From positions 1 through 6,469 of the forward strand of contig JAUYBT010000163.1 in assembly GCA_030692905.1 (NCBI GenBank): a stretch of DNA of 6,469 bases. The letters run 5' to 3'. Origin of the DNA: Bacteroidales bacterium (GTDB taxonomy: Bacteria > Bacteroidota > Bacteroidia > Bacteroidales > VadinHA17). Of the stretch, positions 1-6,469 are shown one piece after another (the first letter of the stretch is position 1; every line of letters starts with the position of its first letter). Below the pieces are notes generated by a model. The model ran no database searches and was not told the origin of the DNA. It was given only the letters and a program-made list of their open reading frames with translations. Made by a program: the position numbers and the translations under genes.

Positions 1-1619
1 TAGTAAAGTGTAACACCGGCTCCGATGGCAGCGGTATTTTCACCGGCACCTTTCAATGTGAGCATAAGAAAATTTGTTTCCGGCTTCTTGTTTGTTTCGT
101 TTCTGTAAATAAAGGGGAGCATATTCACATTGTTTACAACCAGATCCAGATCTCCATCGTTATCAAGGTCACCATAGGCAGCTCCATTTGAAAATGAAGG
201 GGTGTTGAGACCCCATAAATCTGATAAATTGGTAAAGGTGATATCCCCATTATTATGAAAAGCATAATTAGGGACCTTCACTGAAGGAATCATATCGATT
301 ATTCTCAGAATTGCTTTTTCCTCACTTTTTATCATCGATCGCATGATGGAAGGATCTGAATAAAAATCAAGGTAATCGCGGTCCAGCAAATCCTTATAAA
401 TACCGTTAGCCACGAAAATATCTTTCCATCCGTCGTTGTCAAGATCCATGATCAATGCTCCCCAACTCCAATCGGTGGTACTTACACCGCTCAGCCTTCC
501 TATTTCACTGAAAGAACCGTTTTGGTTATTCAGCTGAAGAGTATTTCGGGGGAATTGTTGATAGTAGCCATTGATCAATTTCTTTTGATATCTATCCCAA
601 CTTTCAAACAATGTTTTTGTTTTCAGCCGTGAATTTCCTTCAGGAGTCATCTCCGTCACAAAGATCTCAGGGTAGGCATCGTTGTTGATATCCGCCATAT
701 CCGCACCCATGGCCCCCAGACTGATCTCACGCAATTGGTCCTCCAGTGATTCTGTAAATGTGCCGTTCTGATTGTTTATATAGAGGTAATCGCGTTCAAA
801 AAAATCATTCGATACATAAATATCCAGCCATCCATCGCGGTTGACATCTCCAACACTCACGCCAAGGCCAAAGCCAATCTTACTTCCATATATACCCGCT
901 TTTTCACTGACATCAACAAAATTACCACCATCATTCCGGTACAATTTATTTCCTCCCAGTGTATCACGTACCTGCCGTTGACCGGATTTGATATCAAATT
1001 CATTCACCGATTGAAAGGAATTGTTCAGGAGATAACAATCAAGATCCCCATCCCGGTCATAATCAAAAAACGATGCGTGGTTTGACAATCCGAGATCTGC
1101 AAGCCCATATTCAGCAGCTTTTTCTGAAAAGGTCAGATCTCCGTTATTTATAAACAATTCATTGTGACGATGTGTACCGCGCGGATCTCCCGACTTGCAG
1201 ACGTAAATATCCAGCCATCCGTCACCGTTAACATCTGCAATGCTCACTCCTGTTGACCATACATCCGGACAAGCCACCCCTGCTCGTTCGGTAACATCCT
1301 CAAAGACAAAATTGCCCTTGTTGATATAAAGTTTATTTTCTACAAGGTTGCCACAAAAATATATATCAGGCAAGCCATCGTTGTTAAAGTCGCCCAGACC
1401 AACACCTGCACCATTATAAAAATTTCTGTATGTATAGGTATTATATTCTTCAGTATATTTCACCTGGTTTAAAAAACCAATATGGGTTTGCTTTTTATCA
1501 AGAAGCGAAAACAATGGGGTGTGAACGAAATCAGACCGCACTGTATCGCATGACCACTCCAAAATGGATATCAACAGCATCAACCATGCTAACGAACCTC
1601 TAAACATCATATAACCCAT
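1..1619 (-). CDS. FG-GAP/VCBS-repeat exported protein (CRTAC1-like, ASPIC/UnbV type), C-terminus cut off by left edge
   Basis: This open frame has no stop before base 1, so only the first 539 codons are visible; Bacteroidota relatives are commonly about 1100 residues. The N-terminus is a hydrophobic signal sequence (about residues 9-20) followed by Cys24, giving a possible but poor lipobox (LEWSC). Seven Asp-rich calcium-loop motifs follow: 77-85 (DFNNDGLPD), 129-137 (DVNGDGWLD), 186-194 (DYDRDGDLD), 258-266 (DVNRDGWLD), 310-318 (DINNDAYPE), 392-400 (DLDNDGWKD) and 484-492 (DLDNDGDLD). These are FG-GAP/VCBS repeats, which in known structures are blades of an integrin-alpha-like beta-propeller. 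The segment around 383-415, with TDWSWG and VANGIYKD, is typical of this family. The last visible residues (about 517-539, LMLTLKG...AIGAGVTLY) resemble the start of an ASPIC/UnbV domain. I chose ATG 1619, the first Met after an in-frame TAA; Mets at 1610 and 1607 are equally plausible. Role unknown; I infer surface or periplasmic binding linked to the SusC/SusD pair upstream. Confidence 0.9.
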   Translation of the reverse strand, partial: MGYMMFRGSLAWLMLLISILEWSCDTVRSDFVHTPLFSLLDKKQTHIGFLNQVKYTEEYNTYTYRNFYNGAGVGLGDFNNDGLPDIYFCGNLVENKLYINKGNFVFEDVTERAGVACPDVWSTGVSIADVNGDGWLDIYVCKSGDPRGTHRHNELFINNGDLTFSEKAAEYGLADLGLSNHASFFDYDRDGDLDCYLLNNSFQSVNEFDIKSGQRQVRDTLGGNKLYRNDGGNFVDVSEKAGIYGSKIGFGLGVSVGDVNRDGWLDIYVSNDFFERDYLYINNQNGTFTESLEDQLREISLGAMGADMADINNDAYPEIFVTEMTPEGNSRLKTKTLFESWDRYQKKLINGYYQQFPRNTLQLNNQNGSFSEIGRLSGVSTTDWSWGALIMDLDNDGWKDIFVANGIYKDLLDRDYLDFYSDPSIMRSMIKSEEKAILRIIDMIPSVKVPNYAFHNNGDITFTNLSDLWGLNTPSFSNGAAYGDLDNDGDLDLVVNNVNMLPFIYRNETNKKPETNFLMLTLKGAGENTAAIGAGVTLY

Positions 1620-1646
1620 ATCATGAAGCAACAATTATAACAATTG

Positions 1647-1674
1647 AATTCTACAAATTCTACAAATAGAATTT
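1647..1674. repeat. 9-base tandem repeat with overlapping 7-base inverted repeat
   Basis: On the plus strand AATTCTACA occurs twice back to back (1647-1655 and 1656-1664), followed by AAT as the start of a third copy. The arms AAATTCT (1655-1661) and AGAATTT (1668-1674) are perfect inverted repeats around a six-base spacer. The element lies about 30-55 bases upstream of the FG-GAP start codon, in leader or promoter position. It could be an operator or a leader stem-loop, but in such AT-rich DNA it may be chance. Confidence 0.5.
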
Positions 1675-1691
1675 TACTAATCTTTAGATAG

Positions 1692-1730
1692 AAAGAGAGC
1701 AAGCAAATATAATTATTGCCTGCTCTCTTT
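1692..1730 (-). terminator. Hairpin after the SusD-like gene: likely terminator or attenuating 3' stem-loop
   Basis: AAAGAGAGCA (1692-1701) and TGCTCTCTTT (1721-1730) are perfect 10-base complements. After one A-C mismatch, four more pairs (GCAA with TTGC) extend the stem, leaving a loop of about nine bases. On the transcribed strand it begins about 25 bases after the susD-like stop. The 3' arm ends CTCTCTTT and runs into CTATCT, which is pyrimidine-rich but not a true U tract. A weak intrinsic terminator, a partial attenuator or an mRNA-stabilising stem-loop are all compatible. The stem itself is clear; the function is inferred. Confidence 0.6.
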
Positions 1731-1754
1731 AAAGAATTTGTTCAAATATTATTG

Positions 1755-3470
1755 CTAATAACCCGTGTTTTGAATCAGATTTGGGTTAGCAGCTATTTTA
1801 TCCTTGTGAATTGGAAACAGCTTGGTATATGCACCGGATTTAATTACATCACCAGGATTATAGAATGGAAGCGCCCATTTAGCAACATCAGTAAAGAATC
1901 CCCAACGGATCAAATCCTGTCGTCTGTTGTGCTCCGCGAACATCTCACGTCCCATTTCATTGAATAATTCTCCGCCGGTAACAATCGCGCCTTCCAAAGC
2001 ATAACTCAGCTTACCATTTAAAGATGTCAGATCCGTCAAACCGGCCCGTGCCCTGATCTGGTTTACCAGTGTCAATGCAGCGGCTGTATTTCCCTTGCGC
2101 CAGAGTGCTTCTGCTTTCATCAACAGTACATCGGCGTAACGGAATACGGCAACATCATTGCTCATACTACCAGGGTCAGCTCCAATACCAAATTCCCATT
2201 TACCTATTCTTACACCTGCCTGGCGATAAGCCTGTGGTCCCAATTCATTGATCTGATGCTGTGTTGAACCTATATTTCCAAAATTCAGTGGTTTCCCATC
2301 AGGGTCTCCCAGCAGTGGTATAGGAGACCGGTCAGGTTTTGGTATTTCAAATCCATCATCCATCACTAATACTCCACCACTGGTATATTGATAACCTGCA
2401 AGAAAATTGCCTCTTCTTCCTGACGGGCCGGCTAATGTTCCCGCATCACCCTTACGCAGATCCGCATCATTGTAAGAATTATAGAATTCTTCAAGAGTAC
2501 AGAAACCATTCCACGGCTGTTGTTTCAGATTATATGTTTGCTGACTTCCATAGTGTAATGTCTGGCAGCCAAGATTGAATCCCTGGTAGAATACCTCGTC
2601 ATAGGGAATAGCAAAGATAAATTCTTTTGATCCGGAATTATTCACATTGAAATTAACAAAATAGTTACTCTCAAGTGAATATAAACCTGAGTTGATAACC
2701 TGGTCACATGCTGTGATCACTTTGTCCCACTGTGGAGTACCGGTGTAAACCCCGGCGTTCAGGTACAACTTGGCCAGCAGTGTCTGTCCTGCGTAATAAT
2801 TCATGCGGCCATAAGTGGTGCCGTCTACAGCTTTTGACAACTTAGGAACAGCTGTTTCCAAATCGCCTATGATATAATCATACACCTCTTTCCTGGTCTT
2901 AGTTGCAGGCGCTGCCTCAGCGGTGGCAAAATCGGTAACCAATGGCACGTTGCCGTACAAATCAATCAATTGCCAGTAAAAGAAACCACGTACCGCCTTG
3001 AGTTCTGCAATATAAGCATCAGCAACAGCTTGGTCCACTTGTTTATCATTCACCAGAACCTGAAACTGGTACATTAGCCGGTTGGCAGTGTTTACGCCAC
3101 CAAAACCAAAATTCCATCCACCATTCGCATAGCCATCTTCATATGTCCAGGAATGTAAATGGAGCCTTCTCCACATACCACCATCATCCCAGTCCTGTCC
3201 CCTGGTGGGCACAACCATCTCATCTGTACTAGTTTCCTGTAAGGACATTATATCACCTGAAGCATAACCACTTAATTGAGTATATGCAGCACCTAATGCT
3301 GATACAAACTCTTCCTGAGATTTGAAGAAATTGGCCGGTGTAACCTCACCAAAAAGTTCTTCATCCAGTTTGGTACATGACTGACTAAAAGCAGCCACGA
3401 TCAAAATAGCCATTATAACTCTTATCTGAAATAGCGGATTTTTCATTTTATTTCTTTTTATTGTTTTCAT
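1755..3470 (-). CDS. SusD/RagB-family nutrient-binding outer-membrane lipoprotein
   Basis: A complete 571-residue protein, within the usual 450-650 range of the family. A basic N-terminus and hydrophobic stretch (about 16-28) lead to a lipobox ending at Cys32 (FSQSC), so a lipoprotein is expected. The acidic CTKLDEE after the cysteine resembles the surface-export signal of Bacteroidota lipoproteins. The N-terminal SusD-like part includes NGGWNFGFGGVNTANRL (116-132) and a TPR-type helix around 155-180 (AVRGFFYWQLIDLYGNVPL). The C-terminal RagB/SusD part includes FRYADVLLMKAEAL (443-456), RREM-like MGREMFAEHNRRQDLIRWG (506-524) and the typical ending LFPI...NPNLIQNTGY. It should act as the ligand-capturing lid on the SusC-like barrel encoded 19 bases upstream, almost certainly in the same mRNA. 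Start: ATG 3470 is used; Met9 (3446) would give a tidier signal peptide. The ligand cannot be inferred. No symbol is given because susD strictly names the starch protein. Confidence 0.97.
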   Translation of the reverse strand: MKTIKRNKMKNPLFQIRVIMAILIVAAFSQSCTKLDEELFGEVTPANFFKSQEEFVSALGAAYTQLSGYASGDIMSLQETSTDEMVVPTRGQDWDDGGMWRRLHLHSWTYEDGYANGGWNFGFGGVNTANRLMYQFQVLVNDKQVDQAVADAYIAELKAVRGFFYWQLIDLYGNVPLVTDFATAEAAPATKTRKEVYDYIIGDLETAVPKLSKAVDGTTYGRMNYYAGQTLLAKLYLNAGVYTGTPQWDKVITACDQVINSGLYSLESNYFVNFNVNNSGSKEFIFAIPYDEVFYQGFNLGCQTLHYGSQQTYNLKQQPWNGFCTLEEFYNSYNDADLRKGDAGTLAGPSGRRGNFLAGYQYTSGGVLVMDDGFEIPKPDRSPIPLLGDPDGKPLNFGNIGSTQHQINELGPQAYRQAGVRIGKWEFGIGADPGSMSNDVAVFRYADVLLMKAEALWRKGNTAAALTLVNQIRARAGLTDLTSLNGKLSYALEGAIVTGGELFNEMGREMFAEHNRRQDLIRWGFFTDVAKWALPFYNPGDVIKSGAYTKLFPIHKDKIAANPNLIQNTGY

Positions 3471-3489
3471 GTCTTATTTATTTTCAGGA
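3471..3489 (-). other. 19-base intercistronic linker between SusC-like and SusD-like genes
   Basis: Between the TAA of the transporter gene and the ATG of the lipoprotein gene lie only 19 AT-rich bases (TCCTGAAAATAAATAAGAC on the coding strand). There is no room for a promoter and no strong Shine-Dalgarno motif, as is usual in Bacteroidota, where A-rich leaders often suffice. The spacing supports co-transcription and probably coupled translation. Confidence 0.75.
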
Positions 3490-6469
3490 TTAAAAAACAA
3501 TGTTTACACCAAAAGATACCGATCTGGTCCTAATCCATGTATTCCTTCTGTCGACACCTGGTACGAGCGGATTATTACTAGATTCACTATCTCCATATCT
3601 CGGGTTCGGATCCGCACCTTTATAACCGGTAATATAGAATAAATTGTTTCCGGCAAGATACAATCTGATCGTACTGAATTCCGAACTTTCAGGTAAACTG
3701 AAGTTATAGCCTAAACTCATGTTATCAATAGAAACAAAAGAAGCATTTTCAACATGATAACTGGATAGAACACCCGAAGAGTTGTTCAGAAGGGTTCCTG
3801 TTGTAGCATTTCTCATATCGGTGGCTGACTTGGGCAGGTTATATGATCCGATCATATTTGGCACTTCATAAAAAGCACGATATGAATTGATGAGGTCATG
3901 CCCGAATACACCACGGAAGAAAATATTAAGATCCCAGTTTTTATAAGTAAACACGTTGCCAAATCCAAGTAGAAAGTCCGGTAAACCGTGTCCAACAACC
4001 TGCCGGTCATTGGGATCAATGGTTCCATCCCCGTTTATATCTTCAAAGATCAGGTTACCATCTGCATCAATTTCCTTGAAAACCAAAGCCCATAATTGAC
4101 CGATAGGCTTGCCTTCCTCTGCTCTTACCAATGGTACATCACTTTGCCCGGGCGAACCCATGCCACTCAGATCGCGTTTTCCATAATTCAGGTCCGCACC
4201 ACTATAAGTGCCGGAGAGGGAAACCAGTGTGTTCGAAAGAGTGTAGGAAGGTGTAAAGGTTATGTTATAAGAGAAATCTGTTTTCTGAATGGCATTCCAG
4301 GTAAGGTTCATCTCCAAACCGCTGCTTTTTATTTCACCAAGGTTTAACATGGCCCGATTAAAAAGGTTTGGTGGAACCGGCACTTCATATTCAAATAACA
4401 AATCAGTTGTTGTTCTCGTATAAAAGTCAAATGAACCAGACAACTTAGATTTAAATATTGAAAAATCAAATCCCATATCTATTTCAGATTTCTTTTCCCA
4501 CTTAAGATCTGTATTCGCATTACTTACAGGGGCATAACCAGGAACAAAAGCTCCGTTATAGAAGAAGTTGCCACCAGGCCCAAGGCGAAGCAAAGACAGA
4601 TAACTACTTGACGGCTGGTTTCCTGTTAAACCGTAATTAGCCCTTAATTTGAGGTTGTCAAAAAAACTGACGTTTATTAAACTAGCTAAATCCACCCCTC
4701 CACCAATAGCAGGGAACAAACCCCACTTGTTGTCTGCACCAAAGCGCGATGAACCTTCATATCTGGCACTGGCAGTCACAAACCAGGTACTGTTGATATT
4801 CAGGTTAACACGTCCAAAAAATGCGATCAGTTTGTTTGAGTTTTTATAACTGTCTACTGTGCCAATCCCGTTCTTAAAATCAAGGGCAGCGCTAAGATTA
4901 TTGAAAGTAAAAGCGTCGGTAAGAAAATTACCCCCCCTGGCGTTAAAACCTTCATAGGTAAAATCCTGGTAAGAATAACCACCCAATGCACTGATGTTCA
5001 CTGAAGAAGTTAAGTCACTATTATATTTAGCGGTCGTTTCAAAAAGTCGACTGGAAGAATTATTCTGGCTCCTTTCAGCTGTACCATGCCTGTCCATTCC
5101 TACCCAATAACTGTTTTTATCATAATACAGACCAGCTAAATGAGTATTACCCTGAAGGGAATAAAAAGCGTCAAGGGTCAAACCTTTGACGATTTCATAG
5201 GTACCTTTTAATGAAAGATTTAATATTCTATCTTTCCCTTCGTTAATATTTTGCTCCAGGATCTGAACCGGGTTATAATAATCGAATAAAACCTGTTGAA
5301 AATATCCATCATATTGGGCATATGCCGCATCACTGCTTCTTACAGGAGCAGTAGGATTGTAAACGGAGGCATAACGAAATGCATCAGCAAAACCGTATTG
5401 TGATTGCCTGTCTGTAGCCCCCAGATTTAAATCTAAGGTAAACTTGTCATTCAATGCTTTTTGTGTGAGGTTAATCCTTCCGTTAAGCTGAGTATTTCCG
5501 GTATTAAGTATTACACCATCAGCTTTACGGAAATTTATTGAAGCCCGGTAAGTCGTCTTATCAGTCCCTCCCGACATGGAAATATTGTGTACTTGTGATA
5601 TTGCTGTCCGTGTAGTTTCCTTAAACCAGTTGGTATTTCCTCCAAAGTCCGTTCCCAAACCTGTTTCATTTGACAATGCCCTCCATTCTTCTGCATTCAT
5701 CACAGGAGTCGTCTTGGCAACCATCTCAGAAGTAACATAAGCATTGTAGTCTATGACGGAAGTGCCCGATCTACCCTTCTTGGTTGCTACAAGAATCACA
5801 CCACTCGAACCTCTTGTCCCATATATTGCAGCAGCAGAACCATCCTTTAACACATTTATGGATTCAATATCGTTTGGATCCACATTTTCGAGAGATCCCC
5901 CAATCACGCCGTCAATAACCACCAACGGCCCGGTATTGGCACCAATGGTACTCAAACCCCTCAGGCGTATGTCATACCCTCCGTTTGGGTCGCCTCCGGG
6001 TTTACTTATAGATAAACCGGCCACCTTACCCTGAATCAATTGTACAGGACTGCTAACATTGCCCTTGTTGAACTCATCAGATTTTACACTGGTAATAGAA
6101 CTGGTAACCTCTCTTTTTTTCTGTGTTCCATACCCGACAACAACAATTTCACCCAGTGCACTTACTGCAGGAACCAGCACCACGTCGATCGTAGAGCGAC
6201 TACCCACAGTTACAGTTTGAGAAGTGTAACTAATAAATGAGAATACCAGAACTGCTTCCGGGCCGGGAACTACAATTTTGTAGTTACCTTGAGCATCGGT
6301 CATTGCTCCTTGTGTGGTCCCCTGTAGCACAATGTTAACTCCGGGGAGTGGTCCCTCCGTTTCAGAAGTTACTTTACCAGTAACCGTTCTTTCCTGAGCG
6401 AAGGCTATGCTGATCGCAAAGCCAAAAAGAAGAAGAGATAATATACTTCTCCTCCATAAAAATAAAGAA
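3490..6469 (-). CDS. SusC/RagA-family TonB-dependent outer-membrane transporter, extreme N-terminus cut off by right edge
   Basis: The frame stays open to the right edge, giving 992 visible residues, so the start lies just outside. A GTG at 6330 begins a shorter frame but is internal: upstream, in frame, are a signal peptide (basic WRR, hydrophobic core, likely cleavage after AFA at visible residues 22-24) and the start of the next domain. Order, in visible numbering: carboxypeptidase-regulatory-like domain (about 28-103, with GKVTSETEGPLPGVNIVLQG); SusC motif LGEIVVVGYGTQKK (105-118), near the Ton box; plug domain (about 120-232), carrying the family signature at 197-225 (DPNDIESINVLKDGSAAAIYG); then the beta-barrel, with LRANYGLTGNQ (about 608-618) and a C-terminal strand ending in Phe (VSFGVNIVF), a typical BAM-recognised end. 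A DINGDGTIDPND calcium-type loop sits at 810-821. No STN domain is visible. It imports a ligand delivered by the SusD-like partner, powered by TonB-ExbBD. The substrate is unknown. Confidence 0.97.
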   Translation of the reverse strand, partial: SLFLWRRSILSLLLFGFAISIAFAQERTVTGKVTSETEGPLPGVNIVLQGTTQGAMTDAQGNYKIVVPGPEAVLVFSFISYTSQTVTVGSRSTIDVVLVPAVSALGEIVVVGYGTQKKREVTSSITSVKSDEFNKGNVSSPVQLIQGKVAGLSISKPGGDPNGGYDIRLRGLSTIGANTGPLVVIDGVIGGSLENVDPNDIESINVLKDGSAAAIYGTRGSSGVILVATKKGRSGTSVIDYNAYVTSEMVAKTTPVMNAEEWRALSNETGLGTDFGGNTNWFKETTRTAISQVHNISMSGGTDKTTYRASINFRKADGVILNTGNTQLNGRINLTQKALNDKFTLDLNLGATDRQSQYGFADAFRYASVYNPTAPVRSSDAAYAQYDGYFQQVLFDYYNPVQILEQNINEGKDRILNLSLKGTYEIVKGLTLDAFYSLQGNTHLAGLYYDKNSYWVGMDRHGTAERSQNNSSSRLFETTAKYNSDLTSSVNISALGGYSYQDFTYEGFNARGGNFLTDAFTFNNLSAALDFKNGIGTVDSYKNSNKLIAFFGRVNLNINSTWFVTASARYEGSSRFGADNKWGLFPAIGGGVDLASLINVSFFDNLKLRANYGLTGNQPSSSYLSLLRLGPGGNFFYNGAFVPGYAPVSNANTDLKWEKKSEIDMGFDFSIFKSKLSGSFDFYTRTTTDLLFEYEVPVPPNLFNRAMLNLGEIKSSGLEMNLTWNAIQKTDFSYNITFTPSYTLSNTLVSLSGTYSGADLNYGKRDLSGMGSPGQSDVPLVRAEEGKPIGQLWALVFKEIDADGNLIFEDINGDGTIDPNDRQVVGHGLPDFLLGFGNVFTYKNWDLNIFFRGVFGHDLINSYRAFYEVPNMIGSYNLPKSATDMRNATTGTLLNNSSGVLSSYHVENASFVSIDNMSLGYNFSLPESSEFSTIRLYLAGNNLFYITGYKGADPNPRYGDSESSNNPLVPGVDRRNTWIRTRSVSFGVNIVF

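Larger units (their letters stand above)
1620..1754 (-). other. Intergenic region between the SusD-like and FG-GAP genes
   Basis: This 135-base AT-rich gap contrasts with the 19-base linker between the two upstream genes. It contains a strong hairpin (1692-1730) and a short tandem repeat with an overlapping inverted repeat (1647-1674). No Shine-Dalgarno-like purine run precedes the FG-GAP start. I find no convincing Bacteroidota promoter (TAnnTTTG with TTG about 20 bases upstream): the TTTG elements at about 1654-1667 on the minus strand are near matches only and lack a properly spaced TTG. Whether the FG-GAP gene is read through from the transporter genes or has its own promoter cannot be decided from sequence. 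Confidence 0.6.

Noticed and set aside
1634..1639. A TATAAT box on the minus strand just before the FG-GAP start
   Set aside because: It is only about 14 bases from the ATG, no -35-like element sits at 16-18 bases, and Bacteroidota primary promoters use TAnnTTTG rather than TATAAT. Chance is likely in this AT-rich stretch.
4931..4937. Run of seven C (G7 on the coding strand) inside the SusC-like gene, a possible slippage or phase-variation site
   Set aside because: The frame is intact through it and encodes an unremarkable Ala-Arg-Gly-Gly-Asn stretch. A single G7 is short for phase variation and no paralogous switch is visible.
1716..6240. Several plus-strand open frames of 60-93 codons
   Set aside because: All lie antisense within the SusC-like or SusD-like genes or their edges, show no recognisable domain or start context, and are explained as shadows of strongly coding minus-strand frames.
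3490..6469. Possibility that the SusC-like gene is a pseudogene or 5'-truncated because no ATG is visible
   Set aside because: The reading frame runs uninterrupted to the window edge with a plausible signal peptide, and all family motifs are present; the missing start is explained by the window boundary.
1..6469. Mobile element, CRISPR, tRNA or other RNA gene
   Set aside because: I saw no transposase, long terminal inverted repeats, spaced direct-repeat array or tRNA-like cloverleaf; nearly all bases are accounted for by three coding regions and one short gap.

Overview
The window looks like a piece of a Bacteroidota chromosome, and all coding is on the minus strand. The evidence is an adjacent SusC/RagA-type TonB-dependent transporter and SusD/RagB-type surface lipoprotein, a pair essentially diagnostic of the phylum. 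Moderate-to-low GC, AT-rich leaders and no clear Shine-Dalgarno sequences fit this. I cannot name the genus. The style of the downstream FG-GAP protein resembles environmental Bacteroidota (Chitinophagia, Cytophagia and similar) rather than a specific gut species, but that is only an impression.

Layout in transcription order (right to left): (1) 6469-3490, a SusC-like outer-membrane transporter, complete except for the first few residues, which lie beyond the right edge. (2) A 19-base linker. (3) 3470-1755, a complete SusD-like lipoprotein. (4) 1754-1620, a 135-base intergenic stretch with a strong hairpin shortly after the susD-like stop and a small 9-base tandem repeat. (5) 1619-1, the N-terminal 539 codons of a large FG-GAP/VCBS-repeat (CRTAC1-like, ASPIC/UnbV-type) secreted protein that runs off the left edge. 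I see no RNA genes, insertion sequences, CRISPR or plus-strand genes. Plus-strand open frames are antisense shadows of these three genes.

The SusC and SusD proteins should form a surface 'pedal-bin' importer: SusD is the hinged lid that captures ligand, and SusC is the TonB-energised barrel that carries it into the periplasm. The FG-GAP protein is predicted to be exported and calcium-binding, with seven Asp-rich loops suggesting a seven-bladed beta-propeller. It may be an accessory surface or periplasmic factor of the same system. No glycoside hydrolase, protease, sulfatase or regulator is visible, so the substrate cannot be read from this window. Most of the window is ordinary for the phylum. 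The least explained parts are the role of the FG-GAP protein and the structured gap before it.
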